From assembly GCA_903892315.1 (NCBI GenBank), contig CAITHY010000084.1:1-8464 (forward strand): a stretch of 8,464 nucleotides of DNA, in the 5' to 3' direction. Shown here one piece after another: positions 1 to 5,920 of the stretch (position 1 is its first letter; every line of letters starts with the position of its first letter). The position numbers and the translations under genes are program-made. This stretch comes from an uncultured beta proteobacterium (GTDB lineage: Bacteria; Pseudomonadota; Gammaproteobacteria; Burkholderiales; Burkholderiaceae). The notes beneath the pieces were generated by a model, which was given only the letters and a program-made list of their open reading frames with translations, was not told the origin of the DNA and made no database searches.

Positions 1-75
1 ACCCCCAATCACCAGAAAAGCCAAAAACCCCATTGATACCCCCATTAATGCTGCCATCAAATCTATAATTGCCAT
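1..75 (-). CDS. possible 5' end of an unidentified divergent gene (partial)
   Basis: Read leftwards from an ATG at 75-73, the frame stays open to the window edge for 25 codons. It starts [12 protein letters not shown] and is hydrophobic and glycine/methionine-rich, like the first membrane segment of an inner-membrane protein. Further in-frame ATGs occur at 57, 45 and 33, and one at 99 would overlap hemA; none has a clear Shine-Dalgarno sequence. A weak minus-strand promoter can be drawn: TTGATG (97-102), 17 nt, CATAAT (74-79), which would start RNA near 67. I do not recognise the protein. An open stretch this short can arise by chance, so this could equally be non-coding leader DNA of hemA. 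Confidence 0.25.
   Translation of the reverse strand, partial: MAIIDLMAALMGVSMGFLAFLVIGG
64..69 (+). promoter_or_regulatory. candidate -10 box of hemA (leaderless arrangement)
   Basis: A consensus TATAAT ends 7 nt before the hemA ATG. The usual distance from -10 box to start point places +1 at about 76-77, so the transcript would begin at or next to the start codon. No good -35 hexamer lies 16-18 nt upstream; the nearest match, TTGATA at 33-38, is 25 nt away and too far. There is also no Shine-Dalgarno sequence ahead of the ATG. The hexamer is seen; its use as a promoter is inferred. Confidence 0.4.
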
Positions 76-76
76 T

Positions 77-1393
77 ATGAAGTTGTTGACACTCGGCATC
101 AATCATCACACAGCGCCGGTCGCCATTCGGGAAAAGGTCGCCTTTGACCCTGAATTTCTTCAAGAAGCGTTGCACGATCTTCGCCAACATTTAGTTGGCG
201 CGAATCAGGCCGGGCTTCCCGAGGCTACGATTTTGTCAACCTGCAACCGTACCGAGGTCTACTGTGCCGCAAATGATGCCAGCGCTGCAGGTCTTTTACA
301 TGAGGCCACTTTCGATTGGTTAGCAAAAACTCAGCAACTTGCCCCAAGCAGTCTTGAGCCACACATTTATTCACTGCCACAATCGGATGCCGTGCGACAT
401 GCCTTCAGAGTTGCGTGTGGCTTAGATTCCATGGTGATTGGTGAGACGCAAATCTTAGGTCAAATGAAAGATGCGGTTCGCACCGCCAATGATGCTGGCG
501 TATTAGGAACCTATCTCAATCAACTTTTCCAGAAAACATTTTCAGTCGCCAAAGAAGTGCGCGGGTCTACTGAAATCGGCGCACACTCTATTTCAATGGC
601 GGCAGCATCTGTACGTCTCTCCGAGCGTATCTTTGAAAAAATTGCCGATCAAAAGATTTTGTTTATTGGTGCTGGTGAAATGATCACCTTATGCGCAACG
701 CATTTTGTGGCGCGCAAACCAAAAACCGTAGCAATTGCTAACCGCACTATAGAGCGCGGTCAGGAGCTTGCAGATTCGATTTCTGCACAAGACGTTGAGG
801 CTGAATCCTTTAAGCTCTCAGAACTACCAGGGCGCCTGCACGAGTTCGACATTATTGTTTCTAGCACTGCCTCATCCTTACCTATTATTGGGCTTGGCAT
901 GGTGGAGAGTGCCCTGAAACAGCGTCGCCACAAGCCCATGGTGATGATTGATTTAGCAGTACCGCGAGATTTTGAACCTGAAATCTCCAGACTAGATGAC
1001 ATCTACCTCTACACCGTTGATGATTTGGGAATGATGATTCAGACTGGCGCCAACTTACGTCAAGCGGCAGTAAGCCAGGCTGAAGCCATCATCGAAGATC
1101 GTGTTGGTAACTTTATGCATTGGATGCAAGGTCGGAATGCAGTTCCACTGATTCAGGATATTCAGCAGCAAGGCGAACGTTTGCGTCAACTTGAACTCGA
1201 GCGCGCGATGAAACGCTTAATGCGTGGTGATGATCCGCAAGAAGTTCTCAATGCTATGGCACAAGGTCTTACCAATAAATTTCTGCATGGCTCCCTCCAT
1301 GCATTGCAACACTCTAATGGCGCTGAGCGTGACGCCTTGATTAAGCTGCTACCCAAACTATTCGCCTCGCATTCCAAGCCAGAAGACCATTAG
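77..1393 (+). CDS. hemA: glutamyl-tRNA reductase
   Basis: Reduces glutamate on Glu-tRNA(Glu) with NADPH to glutamate-1-semialdehyde, the committed step of the C5 route to 5-aminolevulinate and haem, in the cytosol. The 438-aa protein is of usual length. It shows the N-terminal GINHHTAPV signature (7-15), the catalytic cysteine C56 in STCNRTE, the conserved H109 in AVRHAF, the family block [15 protein letters not shown] (115-129), an NADPH-binding GAGEM (198-202), ANRT (221-224), and a C-terminal helical dimerisation region. ATG at 77 gives the family's normal N-terminus, but no Shine-Dalgarno sequence precedes it and a TATAAT lies 7 nt away, suggesting leaderless translation. The TAG stop directly abuts prfA (TAGATG), so the two are almost certainly co-transcribed and translationally coupled. 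Confidence 0.97.
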   Translation: MKLLTLGINHHTAPVAIREKVAFDPEFLQEALHDLRQHLVGANQAGLPEATILSTCNRTEVYCAANDASAAGLLHEATFDWLAKTQQLAPSSLEPHIYSLPQSDAVRHAFRVACGLDSMVIGETQILGQMKDAVRTANDAGVLGTYLNQLFQKTFSVAKEVRGSTEIGAHSISMAAASVRLSERIFEKIADQKILFIGAGEMITLCATHFVARKPKTVAIANRTIERGQELADSISAQDVEAESFKLSELPGRLHEFDIIVSSTASSLPIIGLGMVESALKQRRHKPMVMIDLAVPRDFEPEISRLDDIYLYTVDDLGMMIQTGANLRQAAVSQAEAIIEDRVGNFMHWMQGRNAVPLIQDIQQQGERLRQLELERAMKRLMRGDDPQEVLNAMAQGLTNKFLHGSLHALQHSNGAERDALIKLLPKLFASHSKPEDH

Positions 1394-2473
1394 ATGAAGC
1401 CCAGCATGCGGGCTAAGCTAGACCACCTAGACACGCGCTTAGCCGAACTTAACTCCTTATTAACCTCCGAAGAAGCGACCAAAGACTTGGATGCTTATCG
1501 GAAGCTCACGCGTGAACATTCCGATATCGCTACCGTAGTAGAACAGTTTGGCCTCTACAAGCAAGCTGAGGCAGACGCCCAAGCGGCAGAGGAAATGCGC
1601 AAAGATCCTGAAATGAAGGACTTTGCTGATGATGAGCAGAAACAGGCATTGGCTACGATGGAAGCACTTGAGGGCACATTACAAAAGCTCCTGCTTCCTA
1701 AGGATGAAAATGATGATCGCAATGTCTTCTTAGAAATTCGTGCAGGCACTGGCGGCGATGAGAGCGCACTCTTTGCGGGTGATCTGCTGCGCATGTATAG
1801 CCGCTTTGCTGAGCGACAAGGCTGGAAAGTGGAAATGGTCAGCGCTGCTGAATCTGATTTGGGTGGATACAAAGAAGTTGTCCTTCGTCTCGTTGGGCAG
1901 TCTGTTTACTCACGTCTCAAGTTTGAATCTGGCGGCCATCGCGTGCAACGCGTTCCACAAACAGAAACTCAGGGTCGCATTCATACTTCTGCTTGTACTG
2001 TGGCTGTCATGCCAGAAGCAGATGAACTTGAGGCAGTCAAAATTAATCCTGCGGAATTGCGGATTGATACCTTCCGCGCTTCGGGTGCCGGCGGTCAGCA
2101 TATTAATAAAACAGATTCTGCAGTCCGCATCACCCATCTGCCTACAGGTACCGTAGTTGAATGCCAAGATGATCGCAGCCAACACCGCAACCGTGAACAA
2201 GCCATGAAGGTATTGGTTTCTCGCATCATGGATGCTAGAGAGCGTGAGAAACATCAACTCGAGGCGCAGACTAGAAAGTCGCTGGTTGGGTCGGGTGATC
2301 GCAGCGATCGCATTCGTACCTATAACTTCCCACAAGGCCGTATCACTGACCACCGCATCAATCTCACGCTTTATAAAATTGATGCCATGATGGACGGTGA
2401 TATCGATGATCTATGTAATGCTCTTGCATCTGAACATCAGGCAGAGCTTCTGGCTGCCCTTGGTGACAATTAA
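1394..2473 (+). CDS. prfA: peptide chain release factor 1 (RF1)
   Basis: Reads UAA and UAG stop codons in the ribosomal A site and triggers hydrolysis of peptidyl-tRNA. The 359-aa length is standard for bacterial RF1. The N-terminal coiled domain (about 1-100) is followed by the conserved [10 protein letters not shown] (114-123). The stop-reading P-x-T tripeptide is PQT at 188-190, in [20 protein letters not shown], which marks RF1 and not RF2 (SPF). The catalytic loop GAGGQ (231-235) carries Q235, the residue methylated by PrmC. RDSQ-type family blocks QDDRSQH (258-264) and [23 protein letters not shown] (299-321 region) follow. ATG immediately follows the hemA stop; a weak purine stretch AGAAG (1381-1385), 8 nt upstream inside hemA, may aid initiation. 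No programmed frameshift is seen or expected, since that belongs to RF2. Confidence 0.98.
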   Translation: MKPSMRAKLDHLDTRLAELNSLLTSEEATKDLDAYRKLTREHSDIATVVEQFGLYKQAEADAQAAEEMRKDPEMKDFADDEQKQALATMEALEGTLQKLLLPKDENDDRNVFLEIRAGTGGDESALFAGDLLRMYSRFAERQGWKVEMVSAAESDLGGYKEVVLRLVGQSVYSRLKFESGGHRVQRVPQTETQGRIHTSACTVAVMPEADELEAVKINPAELRIDTFRASGAGGQHINKTDSAVRITHLPTGTVVECQDDRSQHRNREQAMKVLVSRIMDAREREKHQLEAQTRKSLVGSGDRSDRIRTYNFPQGRITDHRINLTLYKIDAMMDGDIDDLCNALASEHQAELLAALGDN

Positions 2474-2488
2474 GCAATTACGAAATCT

Positions 2489-3331
2489 GTGAAACCGGAT
2501 TTAAGCCTACGCTCCTTATTGAGCGATTCAGTACTCGCTCCTGCTGAGGCAAAAATTCTAATGGCTTACATTCTGGAAAAGTATCACCAACTGCCACGCT
2601 CTGCTCTGCTGTCGCGTGATGATTTAGAACTCAACGCCAAGGCGCGTGAAGAGTGGAAAACGCTTGAATCCAAGAGAATTCAGGGTGAGCCGATTGCCTA
2701 TCTGATCGGTAAAAGAGGTTTTCACAATATTGAGCTTTATGTTGCTCCTGGAGTGCTGATACCGCGCCCTGAAACTGAGCTCTTAGTGGAGATTGGTTTG
2801 CGTGAAAGCAAGCGCTTACAAGCCCCCACAAGTATTCTAGATTTAGGAACAGGTTCAGGCGCCATTGCTTTAGCGATTGCACATGATGATCCAAATACGC
2901 AACTTACTGCAACCGATCATTCCACAGAAGCACTGGAAATTGCCAAAATAAATGCCAAGCGATTGAATCTTGAGCCGCGCGTTCAGTTTTTTCAAGGGGA
3001 TTGGTATGAGGCAATAGAAGCTAGCGCTTCTTTTGACATCATTCTCAGTAATCCGCCATACATTACATCCCAAGACTCCCATCTAAGCCAGGGTGACCTG
3101 CGCTTTGAGCCGGTTTCCGCCCTAACTGATCATGGCAACGGGCTGACCTGCTTAGAAAATATTATTTCAGGCGCCAAACGCCACCTAAACCCAAATGGCT
3201 TGCTTGCCGTTGAGCATGGATTTGACCAATCAGAAGCCGTTGTAGCCCTCATCAGGCAAGCGGGCTTTCAGGATATCCAAACTTATTTGGATTTAGGCGG
3301 TCATCACCGTGTTGCCTCTGGCAGAAAATAG
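2489..3331 (+). CDS. prmC: peptide chain release factor N5-glutamine methyltransferase
   Basis: Transfers a methyl group from S-adenosylmethionine to the glutamine of the GGQ loop of RF1 and RF2, raising termination efficiency. The 280-aa protein has an N-terminal helical substrate-binding domain (about 1-75), the RPETELLV block (93-100), a Rossmann-fold SAM site DLGTGSGAI (118-126), acidic D143 at the end of strand 2, and the amide-binding NPPY (188-191), the hallmark of this family. The start is GTG, 15 nt after the prfA stop and in the same reading frame as prfA. No ATG, GTG or TTG lies between that stop and 2489, so this is the earliest possible start. Shine-Dalgarno match is poor (GAAA near 2482). 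Its position after its own substrate gene supports the call. Stop is TAG. Confidence 0.96.
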   Translation: MKPDLSLRSLLSDSVLAPAEAKILMAYILEKYHQLPRSALLSRDDLELNAKAREEWKTLESKRIQGEPIAYLIGKRGFHNIELYVAPGVLIPRPETELLVEIGLRESKRLQAPTSILDLGTGSGAIALAIAHDDPNTQLTATDHSTEALEIAKINAKRLNLEPRVQFFQGDWYEAIEASASFDIILSNPPYITSQDSHLSQGDLRFEPVSALTDHGNGLTCLENIISGAKRHLNPNGLLAVEHGFDQSEAVVALIRQAGFQDIQTYLDLGGHHRVASGRK

Positions 3332-3437
3332 GACGAAATAACCTTTTTTCACATTAAGTCTTAAAATCGACTAAACCTTATTTTCAAACTGTCTTTGCAA
3401 TAAGACCGCCGCAGTAAAAACTGATTAGAAAGAACAT
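3332..3437. other. prmC-grxD spacer, no convincing signal
   Basis: This 106-bp AT-rich gap separates prmC from grxD. A TTTTTT run at 3344-3349 has no hairpin in front of it, so it is not a usable intrinsic terminator. TAAAAT (3362-3367) and TATTTT (3379-3384) are possible -10 boxes, but neither has a good -35 at 16-18 nt. A weak inverted repeat, CTTATT (3377-3382) with AATAAG (3399-3404), has a 16-nt loop and is probably chance. A separate grxD promoter is plausible here but cannot be placed. Confidence 0.4.
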
Positions 3438-3746
3438 ATGGACTCACAAGCTCAAATTAAAGAAATCGTTACCAGCCATCCAGTGGTGTTGTTCATGAAA
3501 GGAACTGCGCAGTTTCCACAGTGCGGTTTTTCCGGAAACGCCATTAATATCTTGCGCGCTAGTGGTGTTGAAAACCTCCATACCGTGAACGTCTTGGAAG
3601 ATGCTGGAATTCGTCAAGGTATTAAAGAATTCGCAAATTGGCCAACAATTCCCCAGCTCTATATCAATGGTGAATTTATTGGCGGATCTGACATCATGAC
3701 TGAAATGTTCCAGTCTGGCGAACTCCAAAAACTCGTTAAAGCTTAA
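3438..3746 (+). CDS. grxD: monothiol glutaredoxin, CGFS type (Grx4 family)
   Basis: Small cytosolic thioredoxin-fold protein that binds a [2Fe-2S] cluster with glutathione and passes it to apo-proteins; partners in other bacteria are BolA-family proteins. At 102 aa it is the usual single-domain length. The active site CGFS (29-32) has one cysteine, which separates this group from dithiol CPYC glutaredoxins. The glutathione-binding blocks WPTIPQLY (68-75) and GGSD (82-85) are intact, and K21 in the FMKGT block precedes the active site. ATG at 3438 follows a purine-rich AGAAAGAA at about 3427-3434. It follows prmC after 106 bp, and rmuC begins 28 nt after its TAA. Confidence 0.96.
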   Translation: MDSQAQIKEIVTSHPVVLFMKGTAQFPQCGFSGNAINILRASGVENLHTVNVLEDAGIRQGIKEFANWPTIPQLYINGEFIGGSDIMTEMFQSGELQKLVKA

Positions 3747-3774
3747 TCCAGAGTTTCGTTGAGACTTTGACGCT

Positions 3775-5049
3775 GTGACTTTTGATTTAAGCTCTCTTCT
3801 ATTATTTGGCCTGCCATTTGGAGTTTGTGCAGGCCTTTTAGTTTATGCCTTAAACCTACGATCTACCCTTGCTCGTGTTGAGCTACAAGCACAAACAGAG
3901 CTTGCTCTAGCACTCAGTTTACGTAACGAGCGTGACCAAGCACTACAAAATGCAATTCGACTAGAGGCAGAGTTGGACTCTGAACGCAAACAAGGTCTAG
4001 GCAGAATTGAATCACTCAATGAAGCTAAAGAGGCTTTGACTAATCAGTTCAAAAATTTAGCCAATGAGATCCTAGAAGATAAATCTAAGCGCTTTACCGA
4101 ACAAAATACAGCTAGCCTGGATGCACTATTAAAGCCACTACAAACCAAGCTCACTGAATTTAAAGAACAAGTCAGCACTTCATATGGCAATGAAGCTCGC
4201 GAGCGCCATGCCCTCAAAAGCGAAATTGAGCGCTTGGCTAATCTCAATTTGCGCATGTCAGATGAAACACGCTCCTTAACCCAGGCATTAAAAGGGGACT
4301 CCAAGGTTCAAGGCAATTGGGGTGAGTTGGTATTGGAGTCCATCCTAGAGTCCTCCGGCCTACGCAAGGGCGAAGAGTATCTTGTGCAAGATAGTCACAC
4401 GCAAGTGGATGGCTCTCGTCTACAACCCGACGTCGTCATTAAGCTGCCTGAAGGCAGAAGTCTGGTTGTTGATAGCAAGGTATCCATTACAGCCTATGCC
4501 CGCCATGTTGAAACTACCGATCCTGTAGTTGCTGAGCAAGAGTTGGCTGCGCATATTCAGTCGCTGCGCCAACATATTCAAGGTCTATCTGGAAAGAACT
4601 ATAGCTCCCTATATGGAGTCGGCTCAGTCGATTTTGTGCTCATGTTTGTTCCTATTGAGCCTGCATTCTTACTCGCATTAAAGACGGCACCAAATCTATA
4701 CCAAGAAGCTCTGGCAAAAAATATTGTGTTGGTGTGTCCAAGCACTCTCATGGCAACATTGCGCACCGTTGCCCACCTTTGGCGGCAAGATCATCAAAAT
4801 CGCAATGCCTTAGAAATCGCAAAACAATGTGGCAATCTTTACGATAAGTTTGTAGGCTTTGTAGATGATTTAGAGAAACTGGGTCAACGCTTAGATCAAG
4901 CACAAACCAGCTATCACGATGCATTTAGTAAACTCAAAACTGGCAAGGGCAACCTCATCCGCTCTGCTGAAAAAGTACGTGAACTGGGCGTCAAACCCAG
5001 CAAGAACCTCTCTCCACCCTTGATTGAGTCTGCTTCTGATTTCGAATAA
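3775..5049 (+). CDS. rmuC: RmuC family protein, membrane-anchored, putative nuclease-like domain
   Basis: Belongs to the RmuC (DUF805-unrelated, 'DNA recombination protein RmuC') family, named for an E. coli gene whose loss raises inversion between short repeats; the biochemical activity is not well established. The 424-aa protein has one N-terminal membrane segment (about 6-27), a long charged coiled-coil (about 30-170), then the RmuC domain (about 175-400). That domain includes VQGNWGE (178-184), PDVVIKLPEG (218-227) and VVDSKVS (231-237); the PD...DxK pattern resembles PD-(D/E)xK nucleases. The start is GTG; an in-frame TGA at 3760-3762 excludes anything further upstream, and a later start would cut the membrane anchor. 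No clear Shine-Dalgarno sequence. The 28-nt gap after grxD suggests co-transcription. A strong terminator follows 12 nt after the stop. Confidence 0.93.
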   Translation: MTFDLSSLLLFGLPFGVCAGLLVYALNLRSTLARVELQAQTELALALSLRNERDQALQNAIRLEAELDSERKQGLGRIESLNEAKEALTNQFKNLANEILEDKSKRFTEQNTASLDALLKPLQTKLTEFKEQVSTSYGNEARERHALKSEIERLANLNLRMSDETRSLTQALKGDSKVQGNWGELVLESILESSGLRKGEEYLVQDSHTQVDGSRLQPDVVIKLPEGRSLVVDSKVSITAYARHVETTDPVVAEQELAAHIQSLRQHIQGLSGKNYSSLYGVGSVDFVLMFVPIEPAFLLALKTAPNLYQEALAKNIVLVCPSTLMATLRTVAHLWRQDHQNRNALEIAKQCGNLYDKFVGFVDDLEKLGQRLDQAQTSYHDAFSKLKTGKGNLIRSAEKVRELGVKPSKNLSPPLIESASDFE

Positions 5050-5061
5050 TTTTAGACAAAC

Positions 5062-5099
5062 AAAAAACCCCGCTTAGTTTGCACCAAGCGGGGTTTTTT
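5062..5099. terminator. bidirectional intrinsic terminator between rmuC and the phasin gene
   Basis: Perfect 14-bp inverted repeat: left arm 5062-5075 (AAAAAACCCCGCTT), right arm 5086-5099 (AAGCGGGGTTTTTT), 10-nt loop. The GC-rich core CCCCGCTT/AAGCGGGG is flanked by six A on one side and six T on the other, so it reads as hairpin plus U-tract on both strands. It sits between convergent genes, 12 nt after the rmuC stop and about 40 nt after the phasin stop, and should stop transcription from both. Confidence 0.95.
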
Positions 5100-5139
5100 A
5101 ATACCGACTACTAAATCAATACTCTCAGTCAGCAATCAA

Positions 5140-5724
5140 TTAAGCTGATTTACGGCTACGTGATGCAGGTGTAGCGGCTTTCTTAACTTGAGCGATTTGA
5201 CCTTGTACAGTTTCGATTGCTTGTTCAGCAGTTTTCTCTGCAGTAGCAAAAGCTTCTTTGCTAGCAGCGCGGAACTGTTCAAAACCTTGCAATGCGCTAC
5301 CGTATACAGTCTTAAATGAAGACAAGAAAGTTTCTGAGCCAGCAGGTGCATTAGCAGCAATAGTGTTGATCCAGTCTTGAAAACCATCTTGCAAGTGGTC
5401 GATGCTTGCATCAACTACGTTTACAAATTCTTTATTGCTGTCACGCAATACTTTGCTAACTTTCTTTTGGTAAGCAACAGCTTGGTTACCAGCAGATTGC
5501 AAAGTTTCAGCATTTAGCATCTCAGTAACTTGCTTAGGATCTTTAGCAGTCAATACTTGTTGAATGCCGTCTTGAGCGTTTACCAAAACATCTTTTGAAG
5601 CAGCATAGTTCAGTTCAGCCAATTTTTGAGCATTTTCTAAAGCAGCTTCGCTCAAAGAAAATGTAGCCTCAAGGCCTTTGCTATTCATTTGGGACAATTT
5701 AGCGGTGATTTGATCTTGGTTCAT
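5140..5724 (-). CDS. phaP: phasin family protein (PHA granule-associated)
   Basis: Phasins coat polyhydroxyalkanoate granules in the cytoplasm and control their size and number. The 194-aa product is almost wholly helical and amphipathic, with no cysteine, no signal peptide and no membrane segment. It matches the short Burkholderiales phasin layout: N-terminal QITAKLSQMNSKGLEATF (5-22), the ALENAQKLAELN helix (28-39), a central QKKVSKVLRDSNKEF stretch (86-100), and an alanine-rich helix (about 145-180). It ends in a basic tail KKAATPASRSRKSA (181-194), of the kind that in some phasin-like proteins contacts DNA; that role is not shown here. Start ATG at 5724 has a strong GGAG (5731-5734) at 6-nt spacing. 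It is monocistronic, ends at the shared terminator, and diverges from the transporter. Symbol is by family; no PHA synthase gene is in view. Confidence 0.9.
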   Translation of the reverse strand: MNQDQITAKLSQMNSKGLEATFSLSEAALENAQKLAELNYAASKDVLVNAQDGIQQVLTAKDPKQVTEMLNAETLQSAGNQAVAYQKKVSKVLRDSNKEFVNVVDASIDHLQDGFQDWINTIAANAPAGSETFLSSFKTVYGSALQGFEQFRAASKEAFATAEKTAEQAIETVQGQIAQVKKAATPASRSRKSA

Positions 5725-5730
5725 GTATTT

Positions 5731-5734
5731 CTCC
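5731..5734 (-). promoter_or_regulatory. Shine-Dalgarno sequence of the phasin gene
   Basis: Read on the minus strand, GGAG (within CTGGAGA) lies 6 nt before the ATG at 5724. It is the best ribosome-binding site in the window and stands out because several neighbours have none. It fixes the phasin start and fits a highly expressed protein. Confidence 0.85.
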
Positions 5735-5807
5735 AGAAATTAAGTGGTACAACTAGTCAATTAAGCGCACGATTTAAGACATGGAAAACTGTAGATACCT
5801 TAAATAT

Positions 5808-5816
5808 TGCACTGCA
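5808..5816. promoter_or_regulatory. TGC-N3-GCA palindrome near the phasin start point (PhaR-like site)
   Basis: TGCACTGCA is a perfect odd palindrome. It matches the TGC-N3-GCA core of the CTGC-N3-GCAG type of target that I recall for the PHA regulator PhaR in other bacteria. It falls at and just downstream of the start point (about 5817) predicted from the candidate phasin promoter, a typical repressor position. The palindrome is seen; the regulator is inferred. Confidence 0.35.
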
Positions 5817-5823
5817 CCATGAA

Positions 5824-5852
5824 ACTGTAACTGAAGGAATATGACAAATCAA
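5824..5852 (-). promoter_or_regulatory. candidate sigma-70 promoter of the phasin gene
   Basis: On the minus strand, TTGATT (plus 5847-5852) and TACAGT (plus 5824-5829) are separated by exactly 17 nt. Each hexamer matches four of six consensus bases. RNA would start near 5817, giving a leader of about 93 nt that contains the good Shine-Dalgarno sequence. The match is moderate and other hexamer pairs in this AT-rich spacer cannot be excluded. Confidence 0.35.
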
Positions 5853-5863
5853 GCAGTTTTTGC

Positions 5864-5872
5864 TGCTATGCA
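5864..5872. promoter_or_regulatory. second TGC-N3-GCA palindrome upstream of the phasin promoter
   Basis: TGCTATGCA has the same TGC-N3-GCA form as the element at 5808-5816; with flanks it reads CTGC-TAT-GCAA, seven of eight defined bases of CTGC-N3-GCAG. It lies about 11 bp upstream of the candidate -35 box, 56 bp centre-to-centre from the other copy. An overlapping inverted repeat, AGCAG (5852-5856) with CTGCT (5863-5867), shares part of it. Confidence 0.35.
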
Positions 5873-5904
5873 ACAAATATATTCCAGAACTAGAATAAAC
5901 TTAA

Positions 5905-5910
5905 TATAAT
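5905..5910 (+). promoter_or_regulatory. candidate -10 box of the MFS transporter gene
   Basis: A consensus TATAAT ends 10 nt before the ATG at 5921, predicting a start point near 5917 and a leader of roughly four bases or none. No good -35 hexamer is present at 16-18 nt. A second -10-like hexamer, TATATT (5878-5883), would give a leader of about 30 nt, but even that leader has no Shine-Dalgarno sequence. Confidence 0.4.
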
Positions 5911-5920
5911 CAATAACTTA

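Noticed and set aside
1..46. Three C-tracts (2-6, 28-31, 39-43), two within a similar ACCCC(C)ATT context
   Set aside because: Spacing is irregular and copies are few; glycine codons on the minus strand could account for them.
1955..1963. RF1 stop-reading tripeptide is PQT and not the E. coli PAT
   Set aside because: The middle residue of the P-x-T motif varies among RF1 proteins and the flanking block is intact, so no altered stop reading is implied.
2304..2311. GCGATCGC palindrome like the cyanobacterial HIP1 repeat
   Set aside because: It is a single copy inside the conserved GDRSDR coding stretch of prfA, where codons explain it.
1740..2353. Open frames of 138 and 147 codons on both strands inside prfA
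   Set aside because: Both overlap the strongly conserved RF1 frame and have no recognisable motifs; they are shadows of the real gene.
3344..3349. T-run after prmC as a terminator
   Set aside because: No hairpin precedes the TTTTTT, so it lacks the needed stem.
3377..3404. Inverted repeat CTTATT/AATAAG before grxD
   Set aside because: Six AT-rich pairs around a 16-nt loop are expected by chance in such DNA.
5136..5414. Open frame of 92 codons on the minus strand inside the phasin gene
   Set aside because: It lies in another frame of a well-supported gene, is a leucine-rich low-complexity product of shifted alanine/lysine codons, and has no ribosome site of its own.
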